A DNA stretch of 64,000 nt from Chrysomallon squamiferum (GCA_012295275.1 CM022669.1:6284989-6348988), one strand, 5' to 3'; numbered from the stretch's first letter, positions 31,417-46,419 are shown. The notes: generated by a model from the sequence alone, not told the origin. Numbers and translations are program-made.

Positions 31417-34400
31417 TTAATTATTATATGTGTGATCTTTAAAAATATTTATTATGCCATTTAATTAAAAAGGTTTTGAATGTGTCTATAAATTAATATT
31501 TTCTTTCATATTATTCGAATTGAAGAATCTCATTTTAAACAAATTTATTTACTTATTTTATTATTTATTTATTTATTATTTTATTTTATTTTATTTTATT
31601 TTATTTCATTTTATTTTATTTTACATTTTTTATTATTTATTTATTTATTTATTTTATTTTATTTTATTTTATTTCATTTTATTTTATTTAACTTTTTTTT
31701 TATTATCACTTGTTATTTTTTAAAGATATTTTGTTTTTCATCTTTCTTCAAATTAAAATATCACGCTTTATCGTATCTTTTCAGTTAATTTTTTTTTTTT
31801 TTTTAGTTTTTTTCCAAATTAAGAGAACCAAGACATTCAGCATCATCACGGCTTTTTCAGAGATCTGTTACAGTGATCGGTAGTTTGCTTTTTTTAACCC
31901 TCTGTTTTCTGATGTTTGTTCTCAAAACACGTCTCTAAGGCCTCCGACCTCTGCACCGGTAAGCAATTTATCTGAAAAATATTTTCTAGCGGTCCTGCAC
32001 TTTCGGTCGTCATTGGTGTGCGAAGCTGTAACCACAAACCATCGCATTCTGGACGAGCAAAGCTTAACATGCCTGAGAGGTCCTCGATTCAATTTCCGGG
32101 ATCCGAGGAGTAAAAATATTTTACCGAAAGTCATTGATTTATTGCCACTTTTCATATTTTTCCTAAAGAATTTTATTGTAGGACAGGACAGACTGGACGG
32201 TAGGGGTGCGCGTGACGTGTGGGGGTTCACGCAGAAACATCTTGGCTCGGTTTGACAGATTACAGGTCGATGAAGGCGCGTCTTCGCTTCATCATTTTTA
32301 TTTCTTGGAGAAGCGAGGTCATTTCTGCAACATAAAATGTAAAGGAAAGCTGCCGTACTGCACTATAAATTCTTCTATCAGATCCCGTTATTTTTATTAT
32401 TTTTTATTTTTTATTATTATTATTGAAAAATAGAAAAGATGAATTTTAAACGATCCTGGTGTTTCGTTTGATGATAATCAGAAAAATGAAGATCTTGTGT
32501 AGATATAGCGGTTTATGATGTTATCGCGTCACACATTTCGACCTAAATGTTGTTAAAGTAACGCTTCGACTAAGACAAAGTTTTACACGTCTGAATTTTC
32601 TGTTAGAAGTTCCTTTGAACAGTTGGATATATACATATAAATAAATATGTTAAAGAATGCATTTTTTACCCCTCAAATATTTCAACGTATTTAAAATACT
32701 GTCCTTAGTGCTTTAGATAACACAGATTCAGATAAGAAAAACAATCAAATAAACAAATCAACAACAACAAAAAAACAAATCAGTAACAAATTATATCATT
32801 ATTATAATGTTTGAAAAGATAGTTGTGAATAAGCGGATGTCAAAATAAATAACATTGTGCATCAGTTATACGAAAATTATTTCATGATTTTATTTATTTA
32901 TTTTTTTTTTTTTTTATTTACTTTATTGTTATTGTTTTAATAATTCCTTTGTTCCAGTGTTGTCTTTGCTACTTTATTTAATTTCTTTTTTTTTTTTTTT
33001 TTTTTGTTATTTTGTTCCGGATCCATTTCTAATTTTTGCAAAAGTTCAACCTCGATGTTAGATTACCTGTTTTCCCCGACACCTGTAAAGTTTGATCTGC
33101 CCCTGGTTTCTGCAGAAGAAAACAAAACAAAACAGAATTTTCGTATTTTTGATGCAGGTGTGCTCGTTTTGCTACAATGTAGCACAGACATGCATACCTT
33201 GTAAACCACACGTCAGTCAAACTTCAGCAGTGAAAGTTCACGTGCTGTGTTTATTTTCTTCTTTTTAATTAGTGTTTATTTTCACCTGTCAGGTGCTGTA
33301 GTGTTGAGGAATTTTACTTTCTGGAGTCTGGCTGTATTTTTGTCCAGGTGAGTTTTTGTTGTTGTTTTTCTTTTTGATTATTGTCGTTTTGTTGTTATTT
33401 TATGTGTGTATAAGTGCATAATGATGATAAGAAACCAAAACCTACAGAAACTCGTCTAATAAGATATTTATTTAAATACATTGGTTAGTTAGTTGTATAA
33501 AGTCCGTTGTATAATATGAGACGGCAACTCACAGTTTCAATTATTTAATCCTAGTTCAGTACAGTTCTACAGATATGTGTATGTATGTACCACTGATAAG
33601 AAACCAGCTGTTTCTTTAGGATGTCTAGTCTGAAGACATCAGACGCAGTGTATGACAAGATATAATGATTTTGTCGTCTGCTGAGCACGTGACGTCTGTT
33701 TAGCGCGAGACTCAGACGTCTGCATTTTTAATCTTATCCCGCCTCGATTGTAATCAGGCGCGGATCAAAATGGTGACGAGGGTTTCTTTTCATTACGAAG
33801 AATAAAACGTTTTCTCTCATTTTATTACGTCTAAATTTATAACGAAAGAAACAGATTTGTCGTAAATTTACATGTGCCAGTAAATAATTAAATTTAACAA
33901 AATCCTTAGTAGTATCTTCACATTGTTAGAATCAGTATTTCTAAAACTTTTAAATTTCCGCACAGCGGAATTGTCTAACATGCCTCTCCCCTGTAGAAAC
34001 AGCAGGATCCTTCCTTGTTACGATTTGAAATTGATTAATGAGGGATTGTTTTAATGTGGGCTATCTAGACAAGCATGTGGTGCACTGGACAAACATGGCG
34101 GATATCTTTCGAGACTCGTGTCAACAAATATCTCACATTAGAAAGTCTATATATCTTGTCAGAGATGTGGAGAGATTGTCCAGATTAGATGTATGATAAA
34201 AATAACGGAATGTGAATATCAGCAAAGTGTAAGTAATGTTATATATATATAAAGTGGATTTTTGTCTAATCCAGGATCGAGTTAGCTGAAATGCTTCGCT
34301 TAATACAGTGTGCTGGAATAGAGCTATTTTATCCATAATCACGGTTCTTGTAAATCGTAATAGAAAACAGCACGAAAAATAGCATGTAAACTGTGATAAA

Positions 34401-36954
34401 ATGCTATCACCGTCTATACTAGACATACCTTGTTTCTAATACTGAAGGCTGATCGATGCAATTACGTTTCGAAAAGATTCACAAAATAATTGTATAACAA
34501 ATATGTTCTTCAACTCAGATGACATGATCCAAACTTCTTCGTGGTTTTTCACCTTAGCAGTTCTCTTACTAAGCCAGTGCTACCTCTTTTAAATGTACGA
34601 GTCACTGAAATTGTCTTCATATAATCTTCACTCACACTCACATATACACACATAAAAAAACATATTTACCAATTAGACACAACATACATATTTTAAAGCT
34701 ACCAGAAAGAAGCGAATAAAAGCAGAATTTAGAAACCAATTATAGATGCAGCACTGCTACAGTAAATATCTTATAAATATTTAAGATAAACTGTGACACT
34801 TGATTTCTTTGGACGAAAATTGAATTTAGATCTCCACTCTGTTTGTGTTTCGCATCGCTAGAGTTGATACCCTCTCTATATTGGTTTTACTGTGAAAAAA
34901 ACGTTAACGTCGTCTCCTGTGGGAATTCTTTTCCTGTCATGCAACCTGCAGTGTTTATTACATTAAGAAGTGTGAGTCAAACAAAGACAGAGCTGTTAAG
35001 TGGAGATGTCTTCAAATGACGTCTTAAGAATTTATAATTTTGAATGTTTGAAGTAATTTATTAAAAAATAATAAAAAAAAAAAAAATTGTTTCCGATTTT
35101 CGGTAACAGGCACTTGAAGATGTCGAGTGTGATTAACGTACGACCTTTGCTTGGGAGTTGAAATGCTTCTGTTGCTGTGGTCGTCGTTGTAGTTGTTGTC
35201 CTCGTTCGTCGTTGTTCTTATTCTCGTCGTTGCTGTTGTTGCTTATTTCACATTTGTTTTGTTTTGTTGTTTTATTCTTTTTCTACTCGTCGTTGCTGCC
35301 TTGTTTATTTTTATTTATTTATTTTTTTAATTTTTAATTTTTTTCTTGTTGTTGCTTCTTGTTTACTGTATCAAAGATGAATTCGTATCAGGAATTACGT
35401 CATAACTGATGGATGTCAAAATTTTTATAATGTCGAATTTGTATTAATTATATTCTATTATACAATAACTATATAGTAAAAAAGGTTTTGGTTTTTTTTT
35501 TTTTTTTTTTTTGTTGTTGTTGTTTTAAATAATATACAATGACACAGTTACATATAAATCATTGCACAATACTAATATTTAATTATTTAAAAGGATCATA
35601 CAATAATGATGTGGTTTTTTTTTATCATTTTAAAGTACACAGGAACGTTTTAAATATTATTTATTTATTTATTTATTTATTTCTGAAAAAAATTATAAAC
35701 ATTTTTTTAAATATCCCTCTCTTTCTCTTTCCATCCCACTCTGTTTATCTATCTACCCATCTCTCTATCACCATCGTCACCATTATAAATTATCACCATC
35801 ATTATTATCTTCGTTATCAAACTTGTTTTTCATTATTTAATTACATTTGGTCGACAAAAACCGATCACCAGGAAGTGACCCATTCCTTTGTCTTCTGTCG
35901 TGTTTGTTTACCTCCTGTCCAGTGTGACTCTTGTTGCCTTCGGGTTTCCACGTCACAGCCAATAACAGCCTTCACCCATATAAATCTCGTCCATGAGACC
36001 CCGGGGCATGAAGACCCTGGGGTAGGAAGCCGCACATGTTCCGAACATTTCCAATGATTCATCAAGTTACTGAGAATCTTGTTAACGGAACACTGACAAA
36101 ATCACCTACGAGATCAGGTGCATAAACCGACTGTAAAAATGCAGTATGTTAAGTGAAGGAAATATACAGATTCATGATATGCTAGTGGAGAAAGATAAAA
36201 AAGGAAAAAAAGATGGTTTAAGGAATGAAAGAAGAAGAGAACTGAAAAAAGAAAGAAGAAATAAATTTATAGAAAAGAAAGAAAAAAATGGAAACATTAA
36301 GTGAGGCCATTTTCTTTCTTTCGTTTTTTCTTCTTTCTTGGTTATCTGCCTGTTTCTTACGCTCAATATAGCACTGTATATAAACTACTGAGCTTACTGT
36401 TTATTTACATTACAACTGTTTCTCCACTTTAAAAAACCCCACAATAATAATAATAATATGAGCTTTACTTGCATCTTCAATATATTATTATATACATTAT
36501 CTCCTTCACTGAATTATACAATAGTTGTATTCCACATTAAAAATATTGCGTATAAAATATTTAATATGTAGTTTACTATAGATGTCTAAACTTTGAAATA
36601 CTGATGTCATTATTGTAAGACCACATGAGCCAGTATTATTGCGGCAGTCGGAGATTCGGTTTTTGTTAAGGACGCTACTTTTGCTCATCTGTTAAGATGA
36701 TGTAGTGATATGTAAGATGCCACTACCCAGAGAACTATGATTGAAAGCGCTGTGTTAGAAACTAGAATCTGGTCGACTGCTGGACATAGTTTTCTCTAAT
36801 ATAAATCAGTGGTAAAATAATCAACAAAAAGCTTTAGAATACAAAATGAATAGAGCCATACGATATCTTTTAGCCTATCATAAAATTATACATCGACAAC
36901 CATTAAAACTATAACGATTACGACATAACGATTTTGTTTTCTCTCTCTCTCTTT

Positions 36955-37270
36955 AATTAGTTTTTTTATATGGGAATAACGGCCGCATTGTTATCTGATA
37001 TAAATGTTATTTTACTGGACGTGTTGCCACATTTCAAATAACTCCACTTATAACGGCACCAAGTCGAGATTGTTAGCTGTAATTATTAAAAAAATCGGTA
37101 CTATCAGTGGTTTGTCCGCCATGTTTGTTCTCCCGGGTCATTTGCATATTTATTAGGTCCCGGATGTCGTTGCACGTGTCGGCTGATATCTGTTGTCCGA
37201 CAGATAAACCAGTGATAGAGTCCGACTCTAATAATCAACTTGTTGCAGGCAGTTACACCCGTCTCTGTTT
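36955..37270. other. Low-repeat island with octamer motif
   Basis: Includes ATTTGCAT (37140-37147), GTAATTATTAAA-like homeodomain sites and CACGTG-like CACGTGTCGG. Candidate enhancer. Confidence 0.3.
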
Positions 37271-38069
37271 ATTTTGACCATGTGATGTTGATCCGTTTGT
37301 ACTTATTAAACCCGTTTATATTTACTTGTCTGTTTTAATCTACTCACTCTGTATCTAATCACAATATTATTGAAATGTATTATTGAAATGCACGAATAAA
37401 AGGTATTAAAAACATTTTTTCCAAAATATCTAAGTTATTTTTTATTTTACTTGTTCCTGGTAACAGTTCTGTCTTGTCCGTTACGAGTAATAAGAAACTA
37501 TGAAAATAAAACAGATTCCAGTTTATAGTCATGACGTCACTTCGTACATCTTTCACTGATTAGCTCTCTCTAAGCGTCTTCTGGCGTTGTTAAGAACAAA
37601 TTTAAACATACTGAAATGTAATTACAAATATAGATAGACTAAAAAGATGGATAGACAGACAGACAGACAGACAACTACGTATTCCTTTGACACGTAGTCC
37701 GACAATTTCTCTTTGTTTTAATTCTGACAAATGTCTGAGTCACGCTTTATCAAGACCACTTAAAACACAACCCGTCGCTTTACGTTACTTCCACCTGTAC
37801 TCGACTCAAGTCCACGTGTCACTAATTAAGGAATCACTGCCGCCATCTTTAGATAACTGTGAATGTTTCGCTGGAAGGGATGATGTCAGAGCGTCGTTAC
37901 AGTTCAAGTCGAAAGTCGCATTATTTATTCAGGACAAAGTTCTAACAGTAAATGTGTCATCACAGTCTTTCTCTGTCGCGGATAGCTCTAGCGTGCGACC
38001 ATTTTAAAATGAGATTGTGTATGATATGACAACAACACTAATAATAAAAATAACAACAGTTATACATGT

Positions 38070-38382
38070 TGAGAATTCTTTATCCGAAATTCCGAAATGC
38101 GAAAAGTTCTGAAATCCGAAATGTTTGCGAGTATCTGAATGGTTTTCGGATGGTTTAGCATATACAAACTTTATTTCATAAAAGAAAACATTAAAAGTTT
38201 TTTTTTTTTTTTTTTTTTTTAAATCCTTCAGACAGTTTTTGCTTAAACTATATTTGAAATATAATAGGAATTTATTTCCTGCTCTCTGATTTATATCTTT
38301 ATAACTCAGTATCAGAAAAAAAATAAAAATAATAATAAACCATAACGGTTACGGTCCCAAACATAAGGATAAAGAATCCTTA
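38070..38382. mobile_element. Short non-autonomous DNA transposon-like element with terminal inverted repeats
   Basis: The left end reads GAATTCTTTATCC (38073-38085). The right end reads GGATAAAGAATCC (38367-38379), its inverse with one mismatch. Inside the left end are repeated TCCGAAAT motifs and CGGATGG. Near the right end is GGTCCCAAACATAAGG. The layout recalls Tigger/pogo-type miniature elements such as vertebrate MER2, from memory. There is no coding capacity. Confidence 0.6.
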
Positions 38383-38807
38383 ATCTCTAATAAAAATAAC
38401 CACCACCACAACAACAACAAAATAACACGAAACGAGCTATAAATATTTTATTATGTATCTCAACTTATTTTACTATAAAAGTTAGTATTTTCTTTTGTAC
38501 TGAAATGATAAAGAAAACCCACCAATGTTCCTTATGCTACTATCATCTGTGAGGAATGAAAGCAAAAAAAAAAAAAAAAAAAAAGTATATTCATCTTCCC
38601 TTTCTTGAGAAGTCCTGTACCACAGCTTCAACAGCTGGTCCTGAGTCACTGCCTGGGTCATCAGGTAGACTTGATCACGAAACCTACTGCGCATGACATG
38701 AGCATTCTCTTTGCAAATGAAGAAGAATATAAATGAATATGAAAAACATAAAAAAGAAGTTAAAAAAAATATATTAATAATAAAAAACGAATTATAAACA
38801 GTAAATG

Positions 38808-38838
<31 letters not shown>

Positions 38839-40910
38839 AAAGGAAAGAAAGACTGAAGGAAGAAAACGAAAAGAAAACATGAAAGATAAAAAAAGAAGAA
38901 GAAAGACAAAAGAAAATAATTAAAAAGAAAGAAAGGACTCACAAAAATTAATAACGAATCGTATAAAAATGTGTAAAACAGTTCTACCACATAATAACAA
39001 GCCTCACTACAATTTTAGTGTGATGACAGTAAACCTTCGCTGTTCGCATCATGATAAATAATCTTTATTATATCACAAATAACCCGACAGGATACCCACT
39101 AATCCCTCACACCTTGGGACTGCGCATTAAACATATCTAATTTATTTATTTCACAATGCATTTAAGTGATGAATGGCATATAAACTTCACCGAAGACGAA
39201 ATTATATGAAAACAGACCGACTCAAATACAGTATTTTTCTCTCGTGTTATTTGTATGTCACACACAGAGATTTGGGAATAGTAATAAAGATTTATTTAAA
39301 TCTATAATCTTCACGCTGATTGGCAGAAATCTTTAGATCTCGATATATATTTGTAAGCTTAACGCTGATTGGGTGTCAAGGATACTGACGGTGTGATTTA
39401 TTTGATCCCGTAAGCCGGATTGTGATTGGTTTGAGCGTGTGTTCAAGTGATAGAATTGGTTTTAAATAGAGTGATAGGAATTAATTTTGATATACTGTCA
39501 GATAGTGTCAAAAACCTCATAAAAAAAAGTTATGCATAAATGTATGTATATATATATATTCAAGTATACATCGTGACAAATCCAAGTTCAAAAGCGTCAG
39601 CGTACGCCTACACACCCACTAAATTGAAGGCATATATAAAAAATATATAACACAAAATACCAATTTTTCACACAAACAAGAAACAACTCTAGAAAACATC
39701 TAATTATACTAATTAATATGTCTGAAAAAAATACTCATTTACATATAGAAAATATCACACACACACACACGCATGCATACAGATTCATAATAAACTACAT
39801 AAAGTGATCATTAAGTAAGTCTTCTAAAATCTGTTCAGTTCTAAAAATTCGTCATATTTATTGTTGCAAACAGTTAGCAAAGTTCAGTTCCTCGTGACTG
39901 GCCATAGAAGCCGCCAAATATATTTGAAAAACAAAAAACAACGCCAAATTTTTGCATCTTCTGGTTATTTAGGTGTTTCGGACCAGTAACCAATAAAATT
40001 TCTTATTATATATAAAGTAAACAAGTATAAAATACAACAGAATCGATATCCAACATATATATACATATATGACACAAAGAGCATAATTTATAGTTTTATA
40101 TATACATTTTTTTAAAACAGAAAAACATGCATCGCCACATTAAATATATATAGATATATACACACACACATATGAAAGTTATTTAAACACACACAAACAG
40201 TGAAGACACCAACACACACACAAAAATATACACACACAAATATATAACGCACATACACAAAATGTGTCACACCAAAGCTCGCACAAATAAAATCACGTCA
40301 CTCATAATTATACACGTAAAAATACGTTACAAGATCTATTATCTCTCTCTTTGCGTAAAGCGGTTCACGTTAATATTGTTGTCAATTACTGTTTGTTTTT
40401 GTATGATCAGAACAACTGCTATTAGGTATTGACTATCTGTCATAAATGATAAACTGTCGTTTACGAAGCACATATGTATTGTTTGATGTTTAATCTCAGA
40501 ACATGGCCGCAGATAACCGTTCTTATCCCAGGCAATTTAGGTTTCCACGATACCTTGTTTGTTTAAAAGCAGAGTAACCAAAGAGGAAATATAATAAAGT
40601 GTGTGTACTCTATAAAAAAAAATACAGCTGTTGACTGATGTGAAGATGTCGTTTTTTTTAAAGTTTATGTATGGCGAATTGTTAATTAATTTCTTTTTTT
40701 ACGTAAAGGTCGTTTGATTAAGATTTGATGGCAAGTTAGTGAAGATGTAATTAATGAACTAAAAAAAAAAAAACATCGCATGTTAATAAATATGTAATTG
40801 CAGTTTGTTTTATGTGCATGATTGATAGATGTGGTGACAGAGAGTGGTGAAACAGAAATAGACAAGAAGAGTAAAGTATAGAGAGATATGAGAGAAAATG
40901 AGAAAGGATA

Positions 40911-40931
40911 TGTGTGTGTGTGTGTGTGTGA

Positions 40932-41025
<94 letters not shown>

Positions 41026-41031
41026 GAGAGA
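40911..41031. repeat. (TG)n followed by (AG)n microsatellite
   Basis: TG units at about 40911-40943, then about 44 AG units. Confidence 0.95.
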
Positions 41032-41164
41032 ATATGAAAGGGAGATATAGACAGACAGAGATTTTAAAGAGATGAGAGACATAAGAGACAGAGAGAGAAA
41101 CATGTATGTTTCACATATAAGTCAGTGCCTTTTAAAAGACTTTGCTTGTATACGTATTTTTCTT

Positions 41165-41260
41165 TCAGTGGGAAAGTACATATAAAAGATCCCTAGTTGC
41201 TATATCCGTGAGAGTAGCCAATGGTATGACAGCAGTAAATTTCGTCTCTCGTTCAAACTA
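41165..41260 (+). mobile_element. Mollusc-type dispersed repeat fragment
   Basis: Contains GTGGGAAAGTACATATAAAA, GATCCCTAGTTGCTA, GAGAGTAGCCAATGG and GACAGCAG. This resembles a repeat I remember from many mollusc genomes (GGGAAGGCACATAAAAGATC and onwards). The class and exact ends are unknown to me. Confidence 0.55.
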
Positions 41261-41379
41261 TTTTATAACAATTAATATAAAATGTATGAAATTATACTAT
41301 AACTAATACTAATTCGTTCTTGTTTTCGTTTAGAACAGCCTCACTTCACAAAGTTAGCAACACGGATCGCACTTGTTTC

Positions 41380-41780
41380 ATTCACACTGACTGCATATGT
41401 AGTTTCTGTTGAACAATATCGTTTCTTGTTTCTCACTTTTCGGACACGCCGTGTTTGTTAAAACGCTGTAAGTGAAAAATCTATATGTTGAAGCCAGTAA
41501 TTAGCACAACACCGCCAATTGTCCTCTGTCTATGGTCGCCGGCGGTTCTTTTCCGATTTCAACATGCCCCGGTGTCCGCCACTTCCGCTCTCGGCCAAAC
41601 GAGAAAGCACGAGAATAGACTTAATTATCTTCTGACTCTAAGCAGATCAGCCGGGATCAAGCAGTTTGCTCTTTTGCATATGGCGGCGGCAAGAGGAGCC
41701 AACGTGTCAGGAAATTGGATAAATTCACAACAAACATCCTGCAGCGATTTCAAATTCAGTTGACAGCGAGAAAATGGAAT
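41380..41780. other. Low-repeat island with YY1-like motif
   Basis: About 400 bp with GCCGGCGG, GTAATTAGC and ATGGCGGCGGC. A 92-codon open frame has no recognisable domain. Confidence 0.3.
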
Positions 41781-43224
41781 CTGTCTCTCACTGGCTACTT
41801 AAAACACTCGAACATGTTTCTCTTATGTGTTAGCTTTGAGAACAGATTCAGACGTTTAAACCTGTTCGGAATGTGTTCTAAGATTTTTTTTTTTTTTTTT
41901 TTCAAATATGACATAAAAAGTCGGTGAGAAAATTCCTGCACATGAGACTGTTAAAAACGTTTAAAATAGAGATGGTTTTTTTAAGGGATAGATTTTAATA
42001 ATGAGAAATTAAATATGTGCGTTTTCGGTCGTTTAGAATAAGGTATACGTACGTGCTTTTTAATACACAACATGAAAAAAGACGTGATATTATCTTATTT
42101 GCATTCATGTTTAGATAGGAACAAGTTAGAAACACACACACACACACACACATATATATTAAAGGTCTGAAAGCAATACAAGTATGTCACATTTAAATGT
42201 CATTCAGGGTATGTAGGCACCTTGTTGTTGTTGTTTGTTGTTTTTTTGCTTGTTTTGGATGGGGAGGGTTGACTTCACTCTCTCTCTTTGTATCTAACTT
42301 TAAGCACTAAATTAAACAGATTAACATACAAAGAACATATTTATTTATTTTTAATGATAATATCAATGGTTTAAATATTCAAGTATTTTTTTGTTCATAT
42401 TCTGGTATAATTTTATATTATTTAAGACTCAGTTTGGTGCGTTGTGCGTTTTTTCTTTTTTCTTTCTTTTTTCTTTTAAATTTTTATGGTCTTTTTATTT
42501 TTACAGTTGACTTTTATGAATATAAACGTAGCGTTTCATCTTCTGAATACGGTTCACGTTCTTCCTTTCAATCTTGATATCCATCTTTTTTCTTGCAATT
42601 TTTTAATTTTTTAATTTTTCTTTTAATTTTTTCACACAAAGGTTAAGCAGAACAAATCTTCTGTTTATTTAATAAATATTTTATTATCCAGATTTGATTT
42701 TGAAGATGAAGCAGAAAATATCAAAAGAGAAGTTCAAGCGAAGATTCAGAATTGTATAAAAAAAAAAAATAAAAAAAAATAAAAAAAAATAAAAATAAAC
42801 AACATGCAATCAAATAAATATATTAAAAAAAAAAAAATAAAATAAAATAAAATACATATATCAAAATATAAATGAATGAATGAATGAATAAATAAATAAA
42901 TCAAATTATAAATAAATAAATGTATAGTAAAATTACTAAATAAGTAAGAAAATAAAAATAAATTAAAATAAAATAAATGAAGTTTAAAAATATAAGTAAA
43001 TAAATATATAAACAAACTAAAAAAAACATATCCGAAGCTTCTTGGTCAGTGCTTTTAGTATCTTCACAAATTCAGTGGAAATACGGACGTAAAATAAATA
43101 AAAACAATTTTAATTTTCGCTAGCAGACAGGACTGTATCGAGTTTTACCTCAGCGCCAGAGGTGCCATATATATATATATATATAAAAAAAAAAAAAAAA
43201 AAAAAATGGTCGCATGAGTTTGAC

Positions 43225-43285
43225 TGTTTATGGGAAGGCACATAAAAAATATCTGTTCAGCTAATCGATGAGACTCGTGTGTAGA
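43225..43285 (+). mobile_element. Second fragment of the mollusc-type dispersed repeat
   Basis: Has GTTTATGGGAAGGCACATAA followed by AAATATCTGTTCAGCTAATCG, aligning with the 41.2-kb copy and the remembered consensus. Confidence 0.5.
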
Positions 43286-44063
43286 TTTGTTCATTCATAT
43301 CATTAACATGTTTAAATGTATACAGAACTGATAACTGTTAAAATAAAAATGTTTTACTGAGCAGACAAAAATGTTTGTTATTTAATACAAAAATAAAAAT
43401 AAAACCCCCCCAAAAAACAAGATTTTTATGAATGTTGATAACCTTTGGTGTAATATTACGTGATGATTTTAAACAAATATTTATTCATGTTTATTCCGAT
43501 GTAAAACAATAATCTACTGACAAAATGCCCTGTTTTGATGCTTTAAATAAAACTAGCATCCGAAAGTTTTTATTTATACTGATGGTTTGAAAAATAATTT
43601 CCGTAACAGAAATTATCATGGTAAAATTCTTAAAATAGTTTAATTTCATCGATATTAGATTTGGTTTCAGGTTTGTTTCCGTTTTTTCACTGGTGTAAGG
43701 TTTCATTTCTGGTGCAATGTTAAATTTTTTATTAAAATTATTGGAAATTCTGTCTATGCACGTTAAGGAAAGTGAATTGTAAAGAGGCTGTTTTTCTGTT
43801 TTAATTGTGTATTACGTAACTTGATTAGATGCTGCTGTCACAAATGGTATGTGCATTTGCGTCAGCGAGTTCTTACATTGCTAAAGACCTAACAGTAGCT
43901 TCAAGCTCAGTTTTGAAACTTTTTTTTATGAAGAGTTGTAAGTAGAAGGATCAATCCCGCATAATTCTCTGCGTGTTCATTTTTATTTTATTTATTTATT
44001 TAGGTATTTGTTTTTTTTTAATTTGTTTTTTTTTTTAATTTATTTATATGGTTTCTTTTCTTA

Positions 44064-44094
<31 letters not shown>

Positions 44095-46069
44095 GTTTTG
44101 TTGTTGTTTTTTTCCGTTTCAGTTGGTGCCTCACGTCTATCGGTTCATGTTATGGTGAATTATGAAAGATATGTTGCTGATAATCGATGTAAGAGATTCG
44201 CGGGTTTAGCAGATGTCTTTCATAAAGACTTTGGCGTACATTTAACAGTCTTTGATATTGCAGTAGCTGCATCGTGGCTGGAATCAGCAATAACCAAAAC
44301 AAATTATCTCAAATTCTCTTGAACATTCAGGATTCTATAAACACAGGAAATTAAAAAAAAACAAGAAAATACTACTACTACTAGTACTACAAATAATAAT
44401 ACTATTACTACTACTAATAATAATAATTATCATCAAAACAATATATTTTCTTAATTAAAATTAAAAAAAAAATGCTATGAAAGTGTAAGTTTTTTCTGCC
44501 AGTGAAAGATGTTTGACTTTGTAAAGCTGACAGTTATTAGATCTGTGTTTCTTCTGTCACAGATAAATGAGGTCACAATGGCCGTGGTGAATCTTCAGTG
44601 CTCCAGGAGGGAACATCGAGCCGTCAGTGAGAGTTAATCGTACAATAAAATTAGTTTTATTTATGTATTTATTTATTTATTTATATTTATTCTTAATGAA
44701 ATCTTGTTATCATATTCTTATTATATCTGCTGTTTTTGCGTGCGTGTGTGTGTTTGTGTGCATGTGTATGTATGTGTTTTCTAGCTGTTGTTGTTTTTTG
44801 CTCGTTTTTGATGCACATTATAGTTGTTGATGTTTTTTTTTTTTTTATTTAATTTGTATTTTTATTTTATTTTAGTTCTTTTTAGGTTTTTTCTTTTTTT
44901 ATTTTCTTATTTAGTTTTATTTTTTTATTTTTTTTTTCCTTTTTGGTTTTTTATTTTGTTGTTGTTTTTCTCTTGTTGTTTTTTCTCTATCTTCATTTTG
45001 TGATAAACAGCAACTGAAAGCAAAGTATTGCGAAATGGACTGAAATTTCATCAACAAAAACAAAATGATGAAAAAATAAATTTAAAAACAAGAAAACAGA
45101 AAGGAAACCTCTACTAAGGTCGGTTAGCAAAGCTCGTCCAAATGTCGCCTTAATAAGAATTACTATGGACGTTGACACAACGAAATGTTATTTTTATTTC
45201 GCCAAAAAAAAAAAAAAAAAAATCAACAACAACATGGTCTACGTTTTGATAATATCTACTCGATATCTTTAATATTTGTCATGCTCCGAAAGAGATCTGT
45301 TCAAGCATAACACATCTGGCACGACCTATGACTTCGACAGAGACACAACGCGGACGTTACTGAAGTCAGGAACACAAATCTAATTAGTTATGAATAACGA
45401 CCTCTTTCCCTACCAGACTAATCCGTGTTGTGCTGTAATTTTTTCAAAACATCCGTGTGACAATAACGACTCTCAAAAGAGACATTAATCGCTCTTTATG
45501 ACGAGAATCTAATTATGTTTTATTTCCTTGTAGAAAATTGATCAAGTTTAATCCGATTTCATGCCTCGTTTGAATAAATGAACTTTTACTGCTCTGTTCA
45601 AATTGTAAAGTAAACAGATTCCTGGATCGCGGCTGGTCACTTTGTGATTAACAGCGGATAGCGAAACTATAAAGAAAAATTAGATCAGTTTTAATAGGTT
45701 AATGGTTTCTCTATGATAAAGATTTTTGTTTCTAAATAATCGTTATATATAGGATAAACGTATGGGGCCAGTAGCCCGTACGCATTTTATGGTTTCTGTT
45801 TATTCCATTTTTTTCTTACGTCTTACAAGCAGAGATAAACATTTATTTTCTCATCAACCATCTTACAGTTTGTACGTATGTTATAATGTATGTGTTTGTC
45901 TCATACATACTTCTGTTTTTCTTTCTCCACTCTTTCTCTGTTTGTTTCTCCTTCCTATATTTCATTCATTCTTGGCTTTATTTCCATAATTACGTTCATG
46001 TTCTGTTGTTTTATTTACTATGTATCTTTCTGATTATTTCTTGTTTTAAAGTGTGTATGTGAGGGTGTG

Positions 46070-46180
46070 TGTGTATGTGTGTGTGTGTGTGTGAGTGAGT
46101 GAGTGAGTGAGTGAGTGAGTGAGTGAGTGAGTGAGTGAGTGAGTGAGTGAGTGAGTGAGTGAGAGAGAGAGAGGGAGAGA
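46070..46180 (+). repeat. (GTGT)n and (GTGA)n tetranucleotide array
   Basis: About 18 GTGA units at 46090-46163, flanked by GT and AG runs. Every unit junction reads GTGAGT, the consensus 5' splice site. Confidence 0.95.
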
Positions 46181-46419
46181 GAGAGATTTAGATTTAGATT
46201 TAATTACAATACGGCGTAATTTAAGTATTTATTATAAAAATACAGATATAACTGTATTATACAACAGGATAATCAAAGACACAATCAGTAAATGTACGGA
46301 CTGGTTCAGGATACGCCAGTATTTTGTTACCTGCTGACGTCATAATTTCTTTTATTATAACCCTGTGAGCATGGCTGTGACTATGTCTAAAATTTCTAAA
46401 ATAAACTTTGACTCATTAA

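Noticed and set aside
31922-32255. Overlapping open frames of 80-102 codons on both strands
   Set aside because: No recognisable domain on either strand and no splice partners; treated as non-coding.
41485-41763. 92-codon plus-strand frame
   Set aside because: No family similarity; the region looks like a non-coding low-repeat island.
44098-44322. Possible exon after a strong polypyrimidine-CAG acceptor (GASRLSVHV...)
   Set aside because: The frame of about 70 codons ends at a stop, but I recognise no family and find no phase-compatible partner exon; too weak to call.
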